NCBI GenBank assembly: GCA_947491025.1
Contig: CANLIC010000013.1
Location: forward strand, 32,748-96,747
Direction: 5' to 3'
DNA length: 64,000 nt
Origin: Myxococcales bacterium
GTDB taxonomy: Bacteria > Myxococcota_A > UBA9042
Shown here: in pieces, positions 1 through 7,747 of the stretch
How positions within the stretch are numbered: the first letter of the stretch is position 1
How the letters are laid out: the number at the start of each line of letters is the position of its first letter
Notes under the pieces: generated by a model
Seen by the model: only the letters and a program-made list of their open reading frames with translations
The model's database searches: none
Told to the model about the DNA's origin: nothing
Translations under genes and position numbers: made by a program

Positions 1-913
1 GCTGGCCGACAAAGCGCTGCACCGCCGTGGCGTCGTCGGGAAGCGGTTCGCGCGTCACATCGTCGGGGTCGTCGACGGGCTGGCCGGGTCGGTGCTGGGC
101 GACCTTGACGCCGCTCGCGTCGATATTTGGGAAACCATAGAAGAAGCCATCTGCAAGATCGACGGCGAAGCAGGGGGCCGCCGTCCAGTCGACCGCCGAG
201 GCCGGCCGCGCGTCGACGCCAAACCAATGCAGCACGTTGCGGTGGACCTTCAGCTTCCTCCCGAAGCGCCCAAGGGTGCCAGAGGCCCAGGCGCCCTCCG
301 TCAGCACGAGCCGCCGCGCGCGCACCCTGCCGCGCGAAGTCTCCAGCGCAAATCCAGCCCCGTCCGTCGCCCAAGCGTTGACCTCACACTCGGCACGAAT
401 CTCCGCCCCGAGCTGGCTTGCCAGCGCTGCCTGCGCCTGAACACAAGCCTCGACCGCCAGCCAGCCGGCATCCGCCTCGTAGAGGAAGAGCTCGTCCTGA
501 GCCAAGACCAGGCCAGGGGCCCGCGCCTGGTGGCGGCTGCCATCGACGATATCGAGCGGCAACCCATGCTCGGCAGCCGCCCGCAGCGTACCTGCAATCA
601 GCTCGCTGTCCTCGGCTCCGACGCTGCACAGGCCGACGCGGTGAAAGAGCGCCTGGCCCGTGGCGGCCATCAGCGCGTCCCAGCCTGCATAGGCGCGATG
701 CAAAAGCGGAACATAGTCAGGATGTTCGTAGTAGGCCTTGCGAATCAGCCGGCTCTGCCCATGCGAGCTGCCGCGGTCATGGCCGACTGCCCGCCGCTCC
801 AGGCCGAGCACCGACACGCCGCGCCGGGCCAGCGCGAGGCAGGTGGCGCTGCCCATCGCGCCGACGCCCACCACCGCCACCTCGGCGTCCCATCGCCCTC
901 CGGCTGTCGTCAT
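1..913 (-). CDS. FAD-dependent amine oxidase, monomeric sarcosine oxidase/N-methyltryptophan oxidase-like (3' end outside window)
   Basis: Only the first 304 codons are present; the frame is still open at base 1. The protein begins with a dinucleotide-binding fold, with GVGAMG at residues 16-21 and Glu39 ending the second strand. It is followed by a GSSHGQSR motif in which His51, Arg55 and Arg58 line up with the active-site His45/Arg49/Arg52 of monomeric sarcosine oxidase. Lys270, in a G-V-K-V-A context, corresponds to the oxygen-activating lysine of that family. The cysteine that binds FAD covalently would lie beyond the window edge and cannot be checked. Such enzymes oxidise secondary N-methyl amino acids to aldehyde, amine and H2O2 in the cytoplasm; the actual substrate is not determined. 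The ATG at 913 starts right at the FAD-binding domain. The neighbouring AIM24 genes run in the same direction and give no functional hint. Confidence 0.85.
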   Translation of the reverse strand, partial: MTTAGGRWDAEVAVVGVGAMGSATCLALARRGVSVLGLERRAVGHDRGSSHGQSRLIRKAYYEHPDYVPLLHRAYAGWDALMAATGQALFHRVGLCSVGAEDSELIAGTLRAAAEHGLPLDIVDGSRHQARAPGLVLAQDELFLYEADAGWLAVEACVQAQAALASQLGAEIRAECEVNAWATDGAGFALETSRGRVRARRLVLTEGAWASGTLGRFGRKLKVHRNVLHWFGVDARPASAVDWTAAPCFAVDLADGFFYGFPNIDASGVKVAQHRPGQPVDDPDDVTREPLPDDATAVQRFVGQ

Positions 914-949
914 CGCGTGGCACTCCTCGGCGCCCGCCTCAAGGCCGCC

Positions 950-1666
950 CTAGTCGTCGCTGCTGGAGCTATTGGACCGGATACGCCGGAATGGATTCAA
1001 GAAGCGCGCCAGGGGCCAGGCGCTGCGGCTCTGCACCCACAGCCGGCCGCGGCCGCGGAAGCGGCAGACCAGCGTCTCGCCGCCGAACACCATGCCCTTG
1101 AGGAAGCCCTTGATGCCCTTGCGATGCGGCGCAGCCTCGACGCTGTAGCTGAGCGTGTCTTCGAAGGCGACGAGGCAGCCGGTATCGACCAGCCACTCGT
1201 CTTGCAGATCGACATGCAGCAAGCCGCCATAGGTGTGCAAGAACACGTCACCGTTGCCGGTGGCGTGCTGCAGCACCAGGCCCTCGCCGCCAAAAAGGCC
1301 GCGCAACCCCTCCCAGCGGGCGCGCAGCTCGACAGACTCCTCGGCCGCAACGAATGCGCCCGCCTGCATGACCAGCCCGACGCTGCCGTCGAGCGCCACG
1401 TGCAGCAGGTCGCCGGTCGCGCTCGGCGCCAGCGTCAGCTTGCCAGGGCCAGAGTCGCTCCAAAACGTGTTGAGCAGCAACGACTCGCCGCTGAACATCC
1501 GCCCGAGCGAGCGCAGCGCTCCGCCTCGCGCCTTGGACTCCAGCTGGATGTGCGCGTCCTTCCACGCCATCGCCGACGGCTCCGCGACCAGGCGCTGACC
1601 CGGCTGCAGCGTCAGATGCAGCGCACTGAAGTCCGGGCGGTGGGCGATCTCGAACTGCACAGCCAT
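950..1666 (-). CDS. AIM24/TIGR00266-family protein, third copy of a tandem array
   Basis: 238 residues. The repeated short beta-strand pattern and motifs such as FSGESLLLNTF, FGGEGLVLQ and VDTGCLVAFEDTLSY are typical of the AIM24 (TIGR00266) double-stranded beta-helix family. The role of this family in bacteria is not established; in yeast Aim24 it is mitochondrial. No signal peptide or membrane segment is visible. The ATG at 1666 follows an AGGGAGAGG ribosome-binding site. The C-terminus ends in an Arg/Ser/Asp tail (RRIRSNSSSSDD) that the two upstream paralogues lack. It is the last gene of a three-gene array with gaps of about 30 bp, so it is probably co-transcribed. Family assignment is firm; function is unknown. 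Confidence 0.85.
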   Translation of the reverse strand: MAVQFEIAHRPDFSALHLTLQPGQRLVAEPSAMAWKDAHIQLESKARGGALRSLGRMFSGESLLLNTFWSDSGPGKLTLAPSATGDLLHVALDGSVGLVMQAGAFVAAEESVELRARWEGLRGLFGGEGLVLQHATGNGDVFLHTYGGLLHVDLQDEWLVDTGCLVAFEDTLSYSVEAAPHRKGIKGFLKGMVFGGETLVCRFRGRGRLWVQSRSAWPLARFLNPFRRIRSNSSSSDD

Positions 1667-1696
1667 GTGCCTCTCCCTCTCGGTCAGCGACCTGAA

Positions 1697-2374
1697 CTAG
1701 CCCTGCCGTGGCGGCAAGATGGCCGCCAGCGCTTCGCCAAAGTCACGCGGGTTGTGCGACTGCAGCCAGAGCCGGCCGCGCCCGGTCACCCGCAGCGCCA
1801 GACCCTCGCCGCCTAGAAACGACCCCAGCAGGCTGGGATTCGCCCTGGTGATTGCGAGGCTGAGTGTATCCTCATGGGCGACCACGTGGCTGGTATCGAC
1901 GATGAGCTCGCCGTCGACCTCCACCACCGCGATCGCCCCGAACGTCGACACGAGCACATCGCCTTGGCCTTGGCACTGCACCCAAAACAGACCCTGCCCG
2001 CCAAACAAACCGACCGTCAGCCCTTGGTTGGTCGTCGACACTTGGACGCCATCCCCGCTGCCCAGCCAGGCGCTCTGTTGCACCAGGAGCCGCCCGCCCT
2101 GCAGCGGAAGGCATTCAACGTCGCCCGGCAGCGGCGGTGCCAGCACGAGCTCCTGGCCGTCATCGAGCGCCTCGAAGGTGTTGAGAAAGAAGCTCTCGCC
2201 CGAGAACATACGCTTGATTCCGCCCAACATGCCGCCGCCACGGCTGTCCGTGTGCAGCGCGATGCGCGTCGACATCGCGATCATGGCGTCGGGCTCTGCC
2301 ACGAAACGCTCACCGCGACTGAGCCGCACGACCGCCGCGGTCGCCGAGGGCCTGTTGACGAGATCGATCTGCAT
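1697..2374 (-). CDS. AIM24/TIGR00266-family protein, second copy of a tandem array
   Basis: 225 residues, homologous to both neighbours. Shared landmarks include MFSGESFFLNTFEA, FGGQGLFWVQ, VDTSHVVAHEDTLSLAI and a C-terminal FLGGEGLALRVTGRGRLWLQ-type segment. I place the start at the ATG at 2374, which has GGAGG five bases upstream, rather than the TTG four codons earlier. It looks cytoplasmic, with no signal peptide. The same order of beta-strand motifs in all three genes argues for local duplication, but the copies have diverged strongly, so they may form a hetero-oligomer or have separate partners. The biochemical role is unknown. Confidence 0.85.
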   Translation of the reverse strand: MQIDLVNRPSATAAVVRLSRGERFVAEPDAMIAMSTRIALHTDSRGGGMLGGIKRMFSGESFFLNTFEALDDGQELVLAPPLPGDVECLPLQGGRLLVQQSAWLGSGDGVQVSTTNQGLTVGLFGGQGLFWVQCQGQGDVLVSTFGAIAVVEVDGELIVDTSHVVAHEDTLSLAITRANPSLLGSFLGGEGLALRVTGRGRLWLQSHNPRDFGEALAAILPPRQG

Positions 2375-2405
2375 CGCCACCTCCAAGCGTCGCCAGCGCC
2401 CGCAC

Positions 2406-3065
2406 TCAGCCTGGCATGTAGGGCGCGATCCAGCCCGCGAAGGCGTCCAAGTTGCGCGTCTGCAACCAGACTTTGCCCGGCCCAGACGCCTCCATCACCA
2501 GTCCTTCGCCACCGAACAGCGAGGTGAACAGCCCGCCAGAGAGCCGGGTCCGCAGCGCGATCGTCGGCTCGTAGGCCACGAGATGCCCGGTGTCGATGGT
2601 CAACGGACGCTCGACGTCGACCGCCACCAGGGCGCCAAAGCTGCCGATCCAAACCCGGCCGCGGCCCGAGATGGTGAGCCGAAAGAGCCCCTCACCGCCG
2701 ATCCAGCTGGTGATGCCTGCCCAGTGCACGCCGATCTCGACCCCGGGCGTCGCCGCGATCAGCGACCCAGCGGTCAGGCACAGCGTGCGGCCCTCCAGGT
2801 CGAGCTCCAAGATGTCGCCCGGCGTCGGCTGTGTCAGCCAGAGCTCGCCAGCGGTCTGTGCTTCAAAGTGGTTGACGAACAAGGGCTCGCCGCCAAAGAA
2901 GCGCAGCATGAGGGCGCGCAGCAGGCCGCCATTGAAGGCTGCCCGCGGCACCACAGATGGCGAGCGCGACACCATCGCCCCGGCCTCGGCGCGCACCGTC
3001 TCGCCCGCCTCAAGCCGCAGGCGCACGTGGGCAAAGCTCGGTCGCCCCTCGATCTCCGAGTGCAT
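2406..3065 (-). CDS. AIM24/TIGR00266-family protein, first copy of a tandem array
   Basis: 219 residues. It carries the family landmarks FFGGEPLFVNHFEA, WIGGEGLFRL, IDTGHLVAYEPTIAL and FGGEGLVMEASGPGKVWLQ. The frame stays open upstream to about 3350, but the ATG at 3065 is preceded by AGGAG at a seven-base spacing, and the upstream reading lacks family similarity and lies in a folded leader. I therefore use 3065. It heads the array, 31 bp before the second copy. Upstream, on the same strand, is a branched hairpin ending in five T residues (see 3186-3346), a possible control element for the array. Family assignment is secure; function is not known. Confidence 0.85.
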   Translation of the reverse strand: MHSEIEGRPSFAHVRLRLEAGETVRAEAGAMVSRSPSVVPRAAFNGGLLRALMLRFFGGEPLFVNHFEAQTAGELWLTQPTPGDILELDLEGRTLCLTAGSLIAATPGVEIGVHWAGITSWIGGEGLFRLTISGRGRVWIGSFGALVAVDVERPLTIDTGHLVAYEPTIALRTRLSGGLFTSLFGGEGLVMEASGPGKVWLQTRNLDAFAGWIAPYMPG

Positions 3066-3185
3066 GTTTTCGCTCCTGACGCGAAGGCCGGCGCGAAGGC
3101 CGGTGGGGCAGTGGCGCCAAGCCCCTAGCCTGCGGCAGGTCGCGCCGACTCGCAATGGTCCGCGCAAAGGAGCGCTAGCGGCGGC

Positions 3186-3346
3186 GCCCCGACTGCGGGG
3201 CCCAAAAAGGCAGGCTCCGCCACGGTGACCACCCTCGTGGGTGGCTGGCGCCTGACCTCGGCGCCCCGTGGCGGAGCCGGTGATGCCTGGGATGACCACG
3301 CCGCCCGCTTCGTCTGCGGGCCTGGGCGCCCGGAGCATGGGCGCCC
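3186..3346 (-). promoter_or_regulatory. Multi-hairpin leader with terminator-like end, upstream of the AIM24 array
   Basis: This stretch is packed with paired segments. A 13-bp perfect helix (3213-3225 with 3266-3278) encloses two hairpins, CCACCC/GGGTGG (3229-3244) and GGCGCC/GGCGCC (3247-3265), which gives a three-way junction. GGCA/TGCC extends the outer helix past a 5-nt bulge. Read on the minus strand, the helix is followed at once by five T residues (3204-3208), as in an intrinsic terminator. Two more hairpins lie upstream: GCCCGC/GCGGGC at 3303-3321 and GGGCGCCC/GGGCGCCC at 3324-3346. It could be a leader attenuator for the AIM24 genes (start codon 139 bases further on) or the end of a small RNA. 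The rest of the gap 3066-3673 shows no convincing gene. Confidence 0.45.
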
Positions 3347-3673
3347 TCATCGGCCGGTCCCTGGACGAGCAGGCGGTCTAGTAAGACATCACCTCACCGG
3401 TCGAACATGGACTGTTCACGCGATCACCCCCTTTTGATTCGGCATGTACTGGGTTGCGGTTCCCTCCGCGCCGCCAGGGGCGATGCCGCGTCGCCCGAGT
3501 CGGGGTGCAGGACGCTCCTGCCCGGGGCCTGGTTGTGCCAGGAGGGCGGCCCCGGTGGTGGCCACGGTGGCGGCGCACCCATGGTGACGATAGCGTCTAC
3601 CCTGGGCCGCGCAAGATCTGCCGCAGTCGCAGCGCGCGCACCGATGCACAAGCGGCGAAGGGGTGAGGCGGGA

Positions 3674-4129
3674 ATGAGACGCGGGAGAGGGAGAAACAAG
3701 CCCAGTCACGCCGATGCTCACGGGCTACAGGCGCCGCAGAAGCGCGCGCTCTCGCGAGAGAAACGCATCTTGGCGGTCGTCGCGAGCGATCGAACCTTTG
3801 GTGCGGCGCTTTGGCGCGGCGAAGACGTATGGCTCGGTCGCTGCCTGATGTGCAACGCCGGCGTCATGGCCAGCCACCGCGGCGTCTTGCTCGAGGGCGC
3901 GACGCTTGAGCACATCTTGCCGCGCAATCATGGCGGCGACGACGACGTCAGCAACCTCGCCATCGCTTGCCTGCGCTGCAACCAGGGCAAAGGCAGCCGG
4001 ATCGACGCCTTGTCGCTGCACGATCCCCGCCGGCGCGAGGTCACCATGGCCTTGCTGGAGCGTCGGCGCGCCCGCTGGCGGCAGGTCGAGCCCGCACCGG
4101 CCGGCGAAGAGGAAGGGAAGCCTCGCTGA
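3674..4129 (+). CDS. HNH endonuclease-like protein
   Basis: 151 residues. A basic N-terminal third (many Arg and Lys) is followed by a compact HNH domain. Cys57-x2-Cys60 and Cys99-x2-Cys102 form the structural zinc knuckles. The core reads LEHILPRNHGG with His80 as the first H, then Asn94 and the ACLRCNQGKG segment. This arrangement matches small HNH nucleases that act on DNA. The frame is open from 3407, but the ATG at 3674 has a GTGAGG ribosome-binding site at proper spacing and the upstream residues are low-complexity, so the shorter form is preferred. It stands alone on this strand, convergent with the TonB-like gene. No methylase, restriction partner or phage gene is nearby, so a restriction role is not supported. 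Confidence 0.75.
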   Translation: MRRGRGRNKPSHADAHGLQAPQKRALSREKRILAVVASDRTFGAALWRGEDVWLGRCLMCNAGVMASHRGVLLEGATLEHILPRNHGGDDDVSNLAIACLRCNQGKGSRIDALSLHDPRRREVTMALLERRRARWRQVEPAPAGEEEGKPR

Positions 4130-4187
4130 GCCGCGGTGCGCTCGGGCTGCTCGCGAGGCCGTCAGGGCTTCGACGCCTCGTCGAGAC

Positions 4188-5540
4188 TCAGCCGCCGCGC
4201 AGGTCGACGACGAGGCCGCGCGACAGAATCTCCTCCAGCACGTGCGGTGGTGGTGGGGGCAGCGAGCGCAGGCCCGACTTGTAGCCGGCCATCAGCGCCT
4301 GCACGGTGTCGTCGAACGCCTCGTTGCCGCTCTTCTTGTCGATCGCGTACTCGAGGACTTGGCCACTGGCGGTCATCCGGGTGATCCGGACCTTGGCCCG
4401 CAGCTCCGCGCGCAGCCACGGCGGCACGTTGCCCGGCAGCACAAAGGAGCGCTGCATGGCGATCCGCACCTCGCGGACGTAGGCCGAGCCTTTGCGGTTG
4501 ATCAGACCGTCGCCGCCGACCTGGCCGGTCTTGGTGCCCAAGATTTTGCCCAGCTCGCTGCGCCGCGCGTCCCCCTCGTCGCCACCCTTCAAGATGGCAT
4601 CCAGCTTGTTGTCGGCCCGCACCAGCTTGTCGACCGCGCTGATTCGCTGCTGGGCGGCTTCGGCTGCGGTCTTCGGCCCCGATGCCGGTGCCAGCGGCAG
4701 CGCCTTGCCCGTCGGGTCGCCGAGCCGCTCCACCAACTCGGCCTCCAGCAAGTCGACAAGCGCCGGCGGCGGGGGCTCAACCTCGCGCCGCAGCAGCCGC
4801 CGCATCGGCTCTGGACAGCGCCGCGGGCCCGGCGCTTTGGCTTGGCGGCTCGCCGCGATCGGCTCCGAGCGACCGCTCTTCTCGCCCAGGCAAGCCGGGC
4901 TGACCACGGACGTGCAGTCGCCGATCGGCTCGACGTTGGCCGCGATCGCTGCCTCGACCTCCTCCGAGACGCCGGTCGGCGCTAGCCAGACCGTGAGCCC
5001 GATGGTGACGTGCGCCGCAAGGGCGACGGCCAGACCATTGGCGAGGGCCTTGAGCGCCCTCGGTGTCGCCGCTTCGGCCGCCGCAGATTCGTACCACGAC
5101 AACAGCGGCAGTGCCGAGGCCAACGTCGAGGCCGCGTACAGGTGGTCGTTCGAGGCTGCCTCCCGCTGCGCCGCAGCGCCTCTGGTCATCTGCGCGCTCA
5201 CCGCCGGGCCGGGCAGGGCGGGCGGAACGTCGCTGCCAGGCCCTGCCGGCGGCGTGTGCGAGGCGCCTGTGGGCAGCGCAGCGGCGGCTGGCTTCAGGGC
5301 AGCTTCTGGTGGCGTGGCCGGCGCCGCTTGCGCGGGCAGGGTCTGCGGCGAGCCGCCGGCGAGCTGCTCGCCTGCCGTGAGCTCAGGACCCAGCTTGACC
5401 GGAACGCTGGGCGTCGGCGCCGCGTTTTGCGCAGGGTCAGCCGCGGAGGCTTGAGCAGGCGGCGCGGGCTGAGATGCCTGCGGCCCTGGCTGCGATGGCA
5501 ACGGAGGCTGCCCCTTGGTCGGCGGCCGTCGGCGGCTCAT
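4188..5540 (-). CDS. TonB-like energy transducer with long Pro/Ala-rich cytoplasmic N-terminus
   Basis: 450 residues. Residues 1-160 are rich in Pro, Ala and Gln. A single hydrophobic segment lies near 165-188, and a TonB/TolA-type C-terminal domain near 352-430 (motif K-S-G-N-E-A-F-D-D, then LPPPPPHV). The protein would span the inner membrane once and reach into the periplasm to pass proton-motive energy from ExbB/ExbD to an outer-membrane partner. Its ATG overlaps the exbD stop codon (ATGA), so the two are translationally coupled. Unlike classical TonB, whose membrane anchor is at the extreme N-terminus, this one has about 160 residues on the cytoplasmic side. Three cysteines (209, 217, 242) lie in the periplasmic linker. 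TonB versus TolA identity cannot be settled from sequence. Confidence 0.75.
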   Translation of the reverse strand: MSRRRPPTKGQPPLPSQPGPQASQPAPPAQASAADPAQNAAPTPSVPVKLGPELTAGEQLAGGSPQTLPAQAAPATPPEAALKPAAAALPTGASHTPPAGPGSDVPPALPGPAVSAQMTRGAAAQREAASNDHLYAASTLASALPLLSWYESAAAEAATPRALKALANGLAVALAAHVTIGLTVWLAPTGVSEEVEAAIAANVEPIGDCTSVVSPACLGEKSGRSEPIAASRQAKAPGPRRCPEPMRRLLRREVEPPPPALVDLLEAELVERLGDPTGKALPLAPASGPKTAAEAAQQRISAVDKLVRADNKLDAILKGGDEGDARRSELGKILGTKTGQVGGDGLINRKGSAYVREVRIAMQRSFVLPGNVPPWLRAELRAKVRITRMTASGQVLEYAIDKKSGNEAFDDTVQALMAGYKSGLRSLPPPPPHVLEEILSRGLVVDLRGG

Positions 5541-6151
5541 GGACTCGGCCCCGCGGCGCCCCCACCGGTCGCCGCTGGCGCTGCCGCGCCTGCTGCGCTC
5601 GCTGGCGCCTCCGTCACGAGCCCGAAGTGCTGAATCCCGGCGCGCCGCATCCGCGCCATCAACCGGAGCACGTCGTCGTAGGTGAGCTTGCGGTCGGCCC
5701 GCAGGTGCACATCGCGCAGCGGTCCGCGCCCAGAGCTCGAGAGCGCCGCCTCAAAGGCGTCCAAGCACGCGTCGAAGTCTTTGTGCGCGCCGCAGTCGAC
5801 CAGCTGCTGCTTGTCGAGAAAGATTCGCCGCTTGCTGTCGATCGACAGCATCGGCTTGGCGTCCTTGCCGCCACTGCCGGTGAGCTTGTCGGCCTGTGCT
5901 TTGGGCAGATCCACCGGTACCTGCTGTTGGTCTTCGGACGGCGCATCGACCGCCGCGATCTCCTCGCCGACAACCTGCCGCAACGTCTCCGCTTCACGCG
6001 ACAAGCGCGCGGTCTCGATCGAGCTCGCCGTCATGAAAATCACGAGCAGCACCAACATCACGTCGACGAGCGGCGTGACGTTGATCTCGGCCAGCGTGGT
6101 GCGCGCAATGCGTCCACGCCCACCCGACCCGCCGCCCAACGCCATCGCCAT
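5537..6151 (-). CDS. exbD: ExbD/TolR-family biopolymer transport protein
   Basis: 204 residues. The short basic N-terminus is followed by the diagnostic INVTPLVDVMLVLLVIFM segment near residues 22-40, in which the Asp of LVDVM is the proton-path residue of ExbD/TolR. A periplasmic domain follows with an aspartate-rich DVHLRADRKLTYDDVLRLM motif. An Ala/Gly/Pro-rich tail ends the protein. The frame opens with a TTG further upstream, but the ATG at 6151 has GAGGAGG six bases before it. The gene lies 33 bp after exbB and overlaps the TonB-like gene by four bases, so the three form an operon. An insertion of acidic and Gln residues (about 60-100) makes it longer than the usual 140 residues. Confidence 0.88.
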   Translation of the reverse strand: MAMALGGGSGGRGRIARTTLAEINVTPLVDVMLVLLVIFMTASSIETARLSREAETLRQVVGEEIAAVDAPSEDQQQVPVDLPKAQADKLTGSGGKDAKPMLSIDSKRRIFLDKQQLVDCGAHKDFDACLDAFEAALSSSGRGPLRDVHLRADRKLTYDDVLRLMARMRRAGIQHFGLVTEAPASAAGAAAPAATGGGAAGPSP

Positions 6152-6184
6152 CGTTCGCCTCCTCGCCAAGCGCCTTGCGGCCCG

Positions 6185-6877
6185 TCAGCGCCCCGTGCGC
6201 TCGTCGTGCGCGATGCGGTTCAGCAAGTCGAGTCCAAAACCGTCGAGATCGATTACGATTCCCCGGACCATGCGCGTCAAGATGTTGTAGCCGATCACCG
6301 CGGGAATCGCCGCCAGCAGGCCGACCGCCGTCGCCACCAACGCCTCAGCGATGTGCGGCGCGACCGTTGTCAGCACGCTGCCCGAGTCCGAGAGGCTGCC
6401 GAAGGCCATCATGATGCCCCACACGGTGCCGAACAAGCCGATGAAGGGCGCCGCCGAAGCCACCGAGCCGAGGACCGACAGGCCCGTCTCTAGGTCTTCG
6501 ACCAGCGGCTCCGAGACGCGCCGCAGCGTGCGCTCCACCGAATGGAGGTCGACCATCTCCTCCTGGCCGTGCCGCGCAATCTCGCGGAGCGCTGCGACCA
6601 GGAGCTTGAAGTGCGGGAGCGCGACGTGGGCCTTGAGCGCTTCAGCGGCGGTGGCGAGATCCTCGTGCCGGCCAAAGCTCTGACGAAAGGCCTCGACCTG
6701 GCTCCTGAGCTGCCACAGCGCCAGGGCGCGAGCGCCGATGATGAACCACGTCAACACACTCATCACCACCAGCACGATGAGCACCGCCAGCACCATGCCG
6801 CGCGATTGCAGCGCGGCAGAGAGCGGATCGCTGTGCAGCTGAGCCAACATCAAGGGAAACGCGACGAACGGGACCAT
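6185..6877 (-). CDS. exbB: ExbB/TolQ/MotA-family proton channel protein
   Basis: 230 residues. A first membrane helix lies near residues 27-48 (VLAVLIVLVVMSVLTWFII), followed by a charged cytoplasmic loop. Two further helices contain the family signature GSVASAAPFIGLFGTVWGIM and the VATAVGLLAAIPAVIGYN segment. It forms the pentameric proton channel with ExbD. The ATG at 6877 follows a GAGGT ribosome-binding site; a longer frame to 6976 would add a basic, low-complexity leader that I do not accept. It is the first gene of the exbB-exbD-TonB-like operon. No siderophore or vitamin receptor gene is nearby, so the outer-membrane partner is unknown. Confidence 0.88.
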   Translation of the reverse strand: MVPFVAFPLMLAQLHSDPLSAALQSRGMVLAVLIVLVVMSVLTWFIIGARALALWQLRSQVEAFRQSFGRHEDLATAAEALKAHVALPHFKLLVAALREIARHGQEEMVDLHSVERTLRRVSEPLVEDLETGLSVLGSVASAAPFIGLFGTVWGIMMAFGSLSDSGSVLTTVAPHIAEALVATAVGLLAAIPAVIGYNILTRMVRGIVIDLDGFGLDLLNRIAHDERTGR

Positions 6878-7071
6878 GGCACCTCGCGAAGCCGACCGGT
6901 CTGCGGCGGCGCGCGCAGGCTTGCGCGCAGGCGATCGCGTGTCAATGCTCGTCGGGTCCGCGTCAGGCCGCGGCAACGTTGCCCCTCGCTGGGCGAGCGC
7001 GTACGATCACCCCGGTGCGCTGCGGCGCGTTGCCCTTGGCCCCATGTCCTACTCAGCAGGAGCCCACCGCC

Positions 7072-7725
7072 ATGGCCATCCCCTTCGATGAGCTTCGTCG
7101 CCGCGCCCTGCGTGGGGCCGCGGCCGCAGCCGGCCTCTCGGCGTTGTCGTGCAGCCAACCCGCGAGCACCAATGGCATCTCCAGCGACGCGATCGCCGAC
7201 GCCGACGTCCAGTCGACCTCCGGCGCCGACGCCAACGGCGATGCCTCCGACGCCGCCAGCGGTGTCGACAGCGCAGGTACCACTGGCAACCCTGACGTCG
7301 CCGACAGCGTGAGCGGCGCCGACGCCAATGGCGCCGACTCCAGCGCTTCGGACGTCGCCGGCGGCTCCGAAGTCAGCGCGGACGCCAGCGTCGCCGACGC
7401 CTCTGATGCGCAGGGCGGCGACCTCGGCGCCGACATCAGCGCCGACACCGCCGACACCGCCGACTGCAAGGACTTCGAGCCCGAGATCCCGGCGTGCCTC
7501 GACATTTCGGCGCCGAACTGGAGCGAGTGCTGCCAAGAGCGCGCCGTCTTGTGCGGAGAGAAGTACCCGAAGGACAATCAGGCGGCGCAGACCTGCACCT
7601 ACGGCGACAACTTCAGCGGCCAGTGCTCCGGCTGCATCCCGTGGGGGCCACCAGCGCCGCCGGCCTTCGACACCGCCTGGCAGCCACACATCGTCGCCAA
7701 TGGCGAGGTCTTCGTCGTGGTCTAG
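7072..7725 (+). CDS. Lipoprotein with Asp/Ala/Ser-rich spacer and small Cys-rich C-terminal domain
   Basis: 217 residues. The N-terminus has Arg9-Arg11, a short hydrophobic stretch and an ALSC lipobox-like end at Cys27, so it is probably a lipoprotein and possibly Tat-exported. Residues about 30-135 are an extended Asp/Ala/Ser/Gly spacer typical of surface lipoproteins in myxobacteria. The last 80 residues hold eight cysteines (for example CLDISAPNWSECCQE and CSGCIPWGPP) and probably fold as a disulphide-rich head. The ATG at 7072 has an AGGAG site upstream. It is read divergently from exbB. No enzyme motif is recognisable; I cannot name a function. Confidence 0.7.
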   Translation: MAIPFDELRRRALRGAAAAAGLSALSCSQPASTNGISSDAIADADVQSTSGADANGDASDAASGVDSAGTTGNPDVADSVSGADANGADSSASDVAGGSEVSADASVADASDAQGGDLGADISADTADTADCKDFEPEIPACLDISAPNWSECCQERAVLCGEKYPKDNQAAQTCTYGDNFSGQCSGCIPWGPPAPPAFDTAWQPHIVANGEVFVVV

Positions 7726-7747
7726 CGCCGGTGCGCAATCGACGTTC

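Noticed and set aside
92..1816. 574-residue plus-strand open frame over the oxidase and AIM24 genes
   Set aside because: It is antisense to two well-supported genes, has no domain-like sequence and lacks a ribosome-binding site; long shadow frames are common at 70% GC.
3186..3290. Cobalamin riboswitch, because of a GCTCCGCCACGG segment
   Set aside because: The conserved B12-box and the other cobalamin core elements are missing, and the segment is explained by its perfect complementary partner.
2406..3350. 314-residue form of the first AIM24 protein
   Set aside because: The extra 95 residues are translated from the folded leader. The ATG at 3065 has a strong ribosome-binding site and fits the family length.
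3407..3673. 89-residue N-terminal extension of the HNH protein
   Set aside because: Low-complexity Gly/Arg sequence with no ribosome-binding site; the nuclease fold and a good start are downstream.
3674..4129. Part of a restriction or anti-phage system
   Set aside because: No methylase, ATPase or other defence gene is adjacent; the flanking genes are housekeeping or envelope genes.
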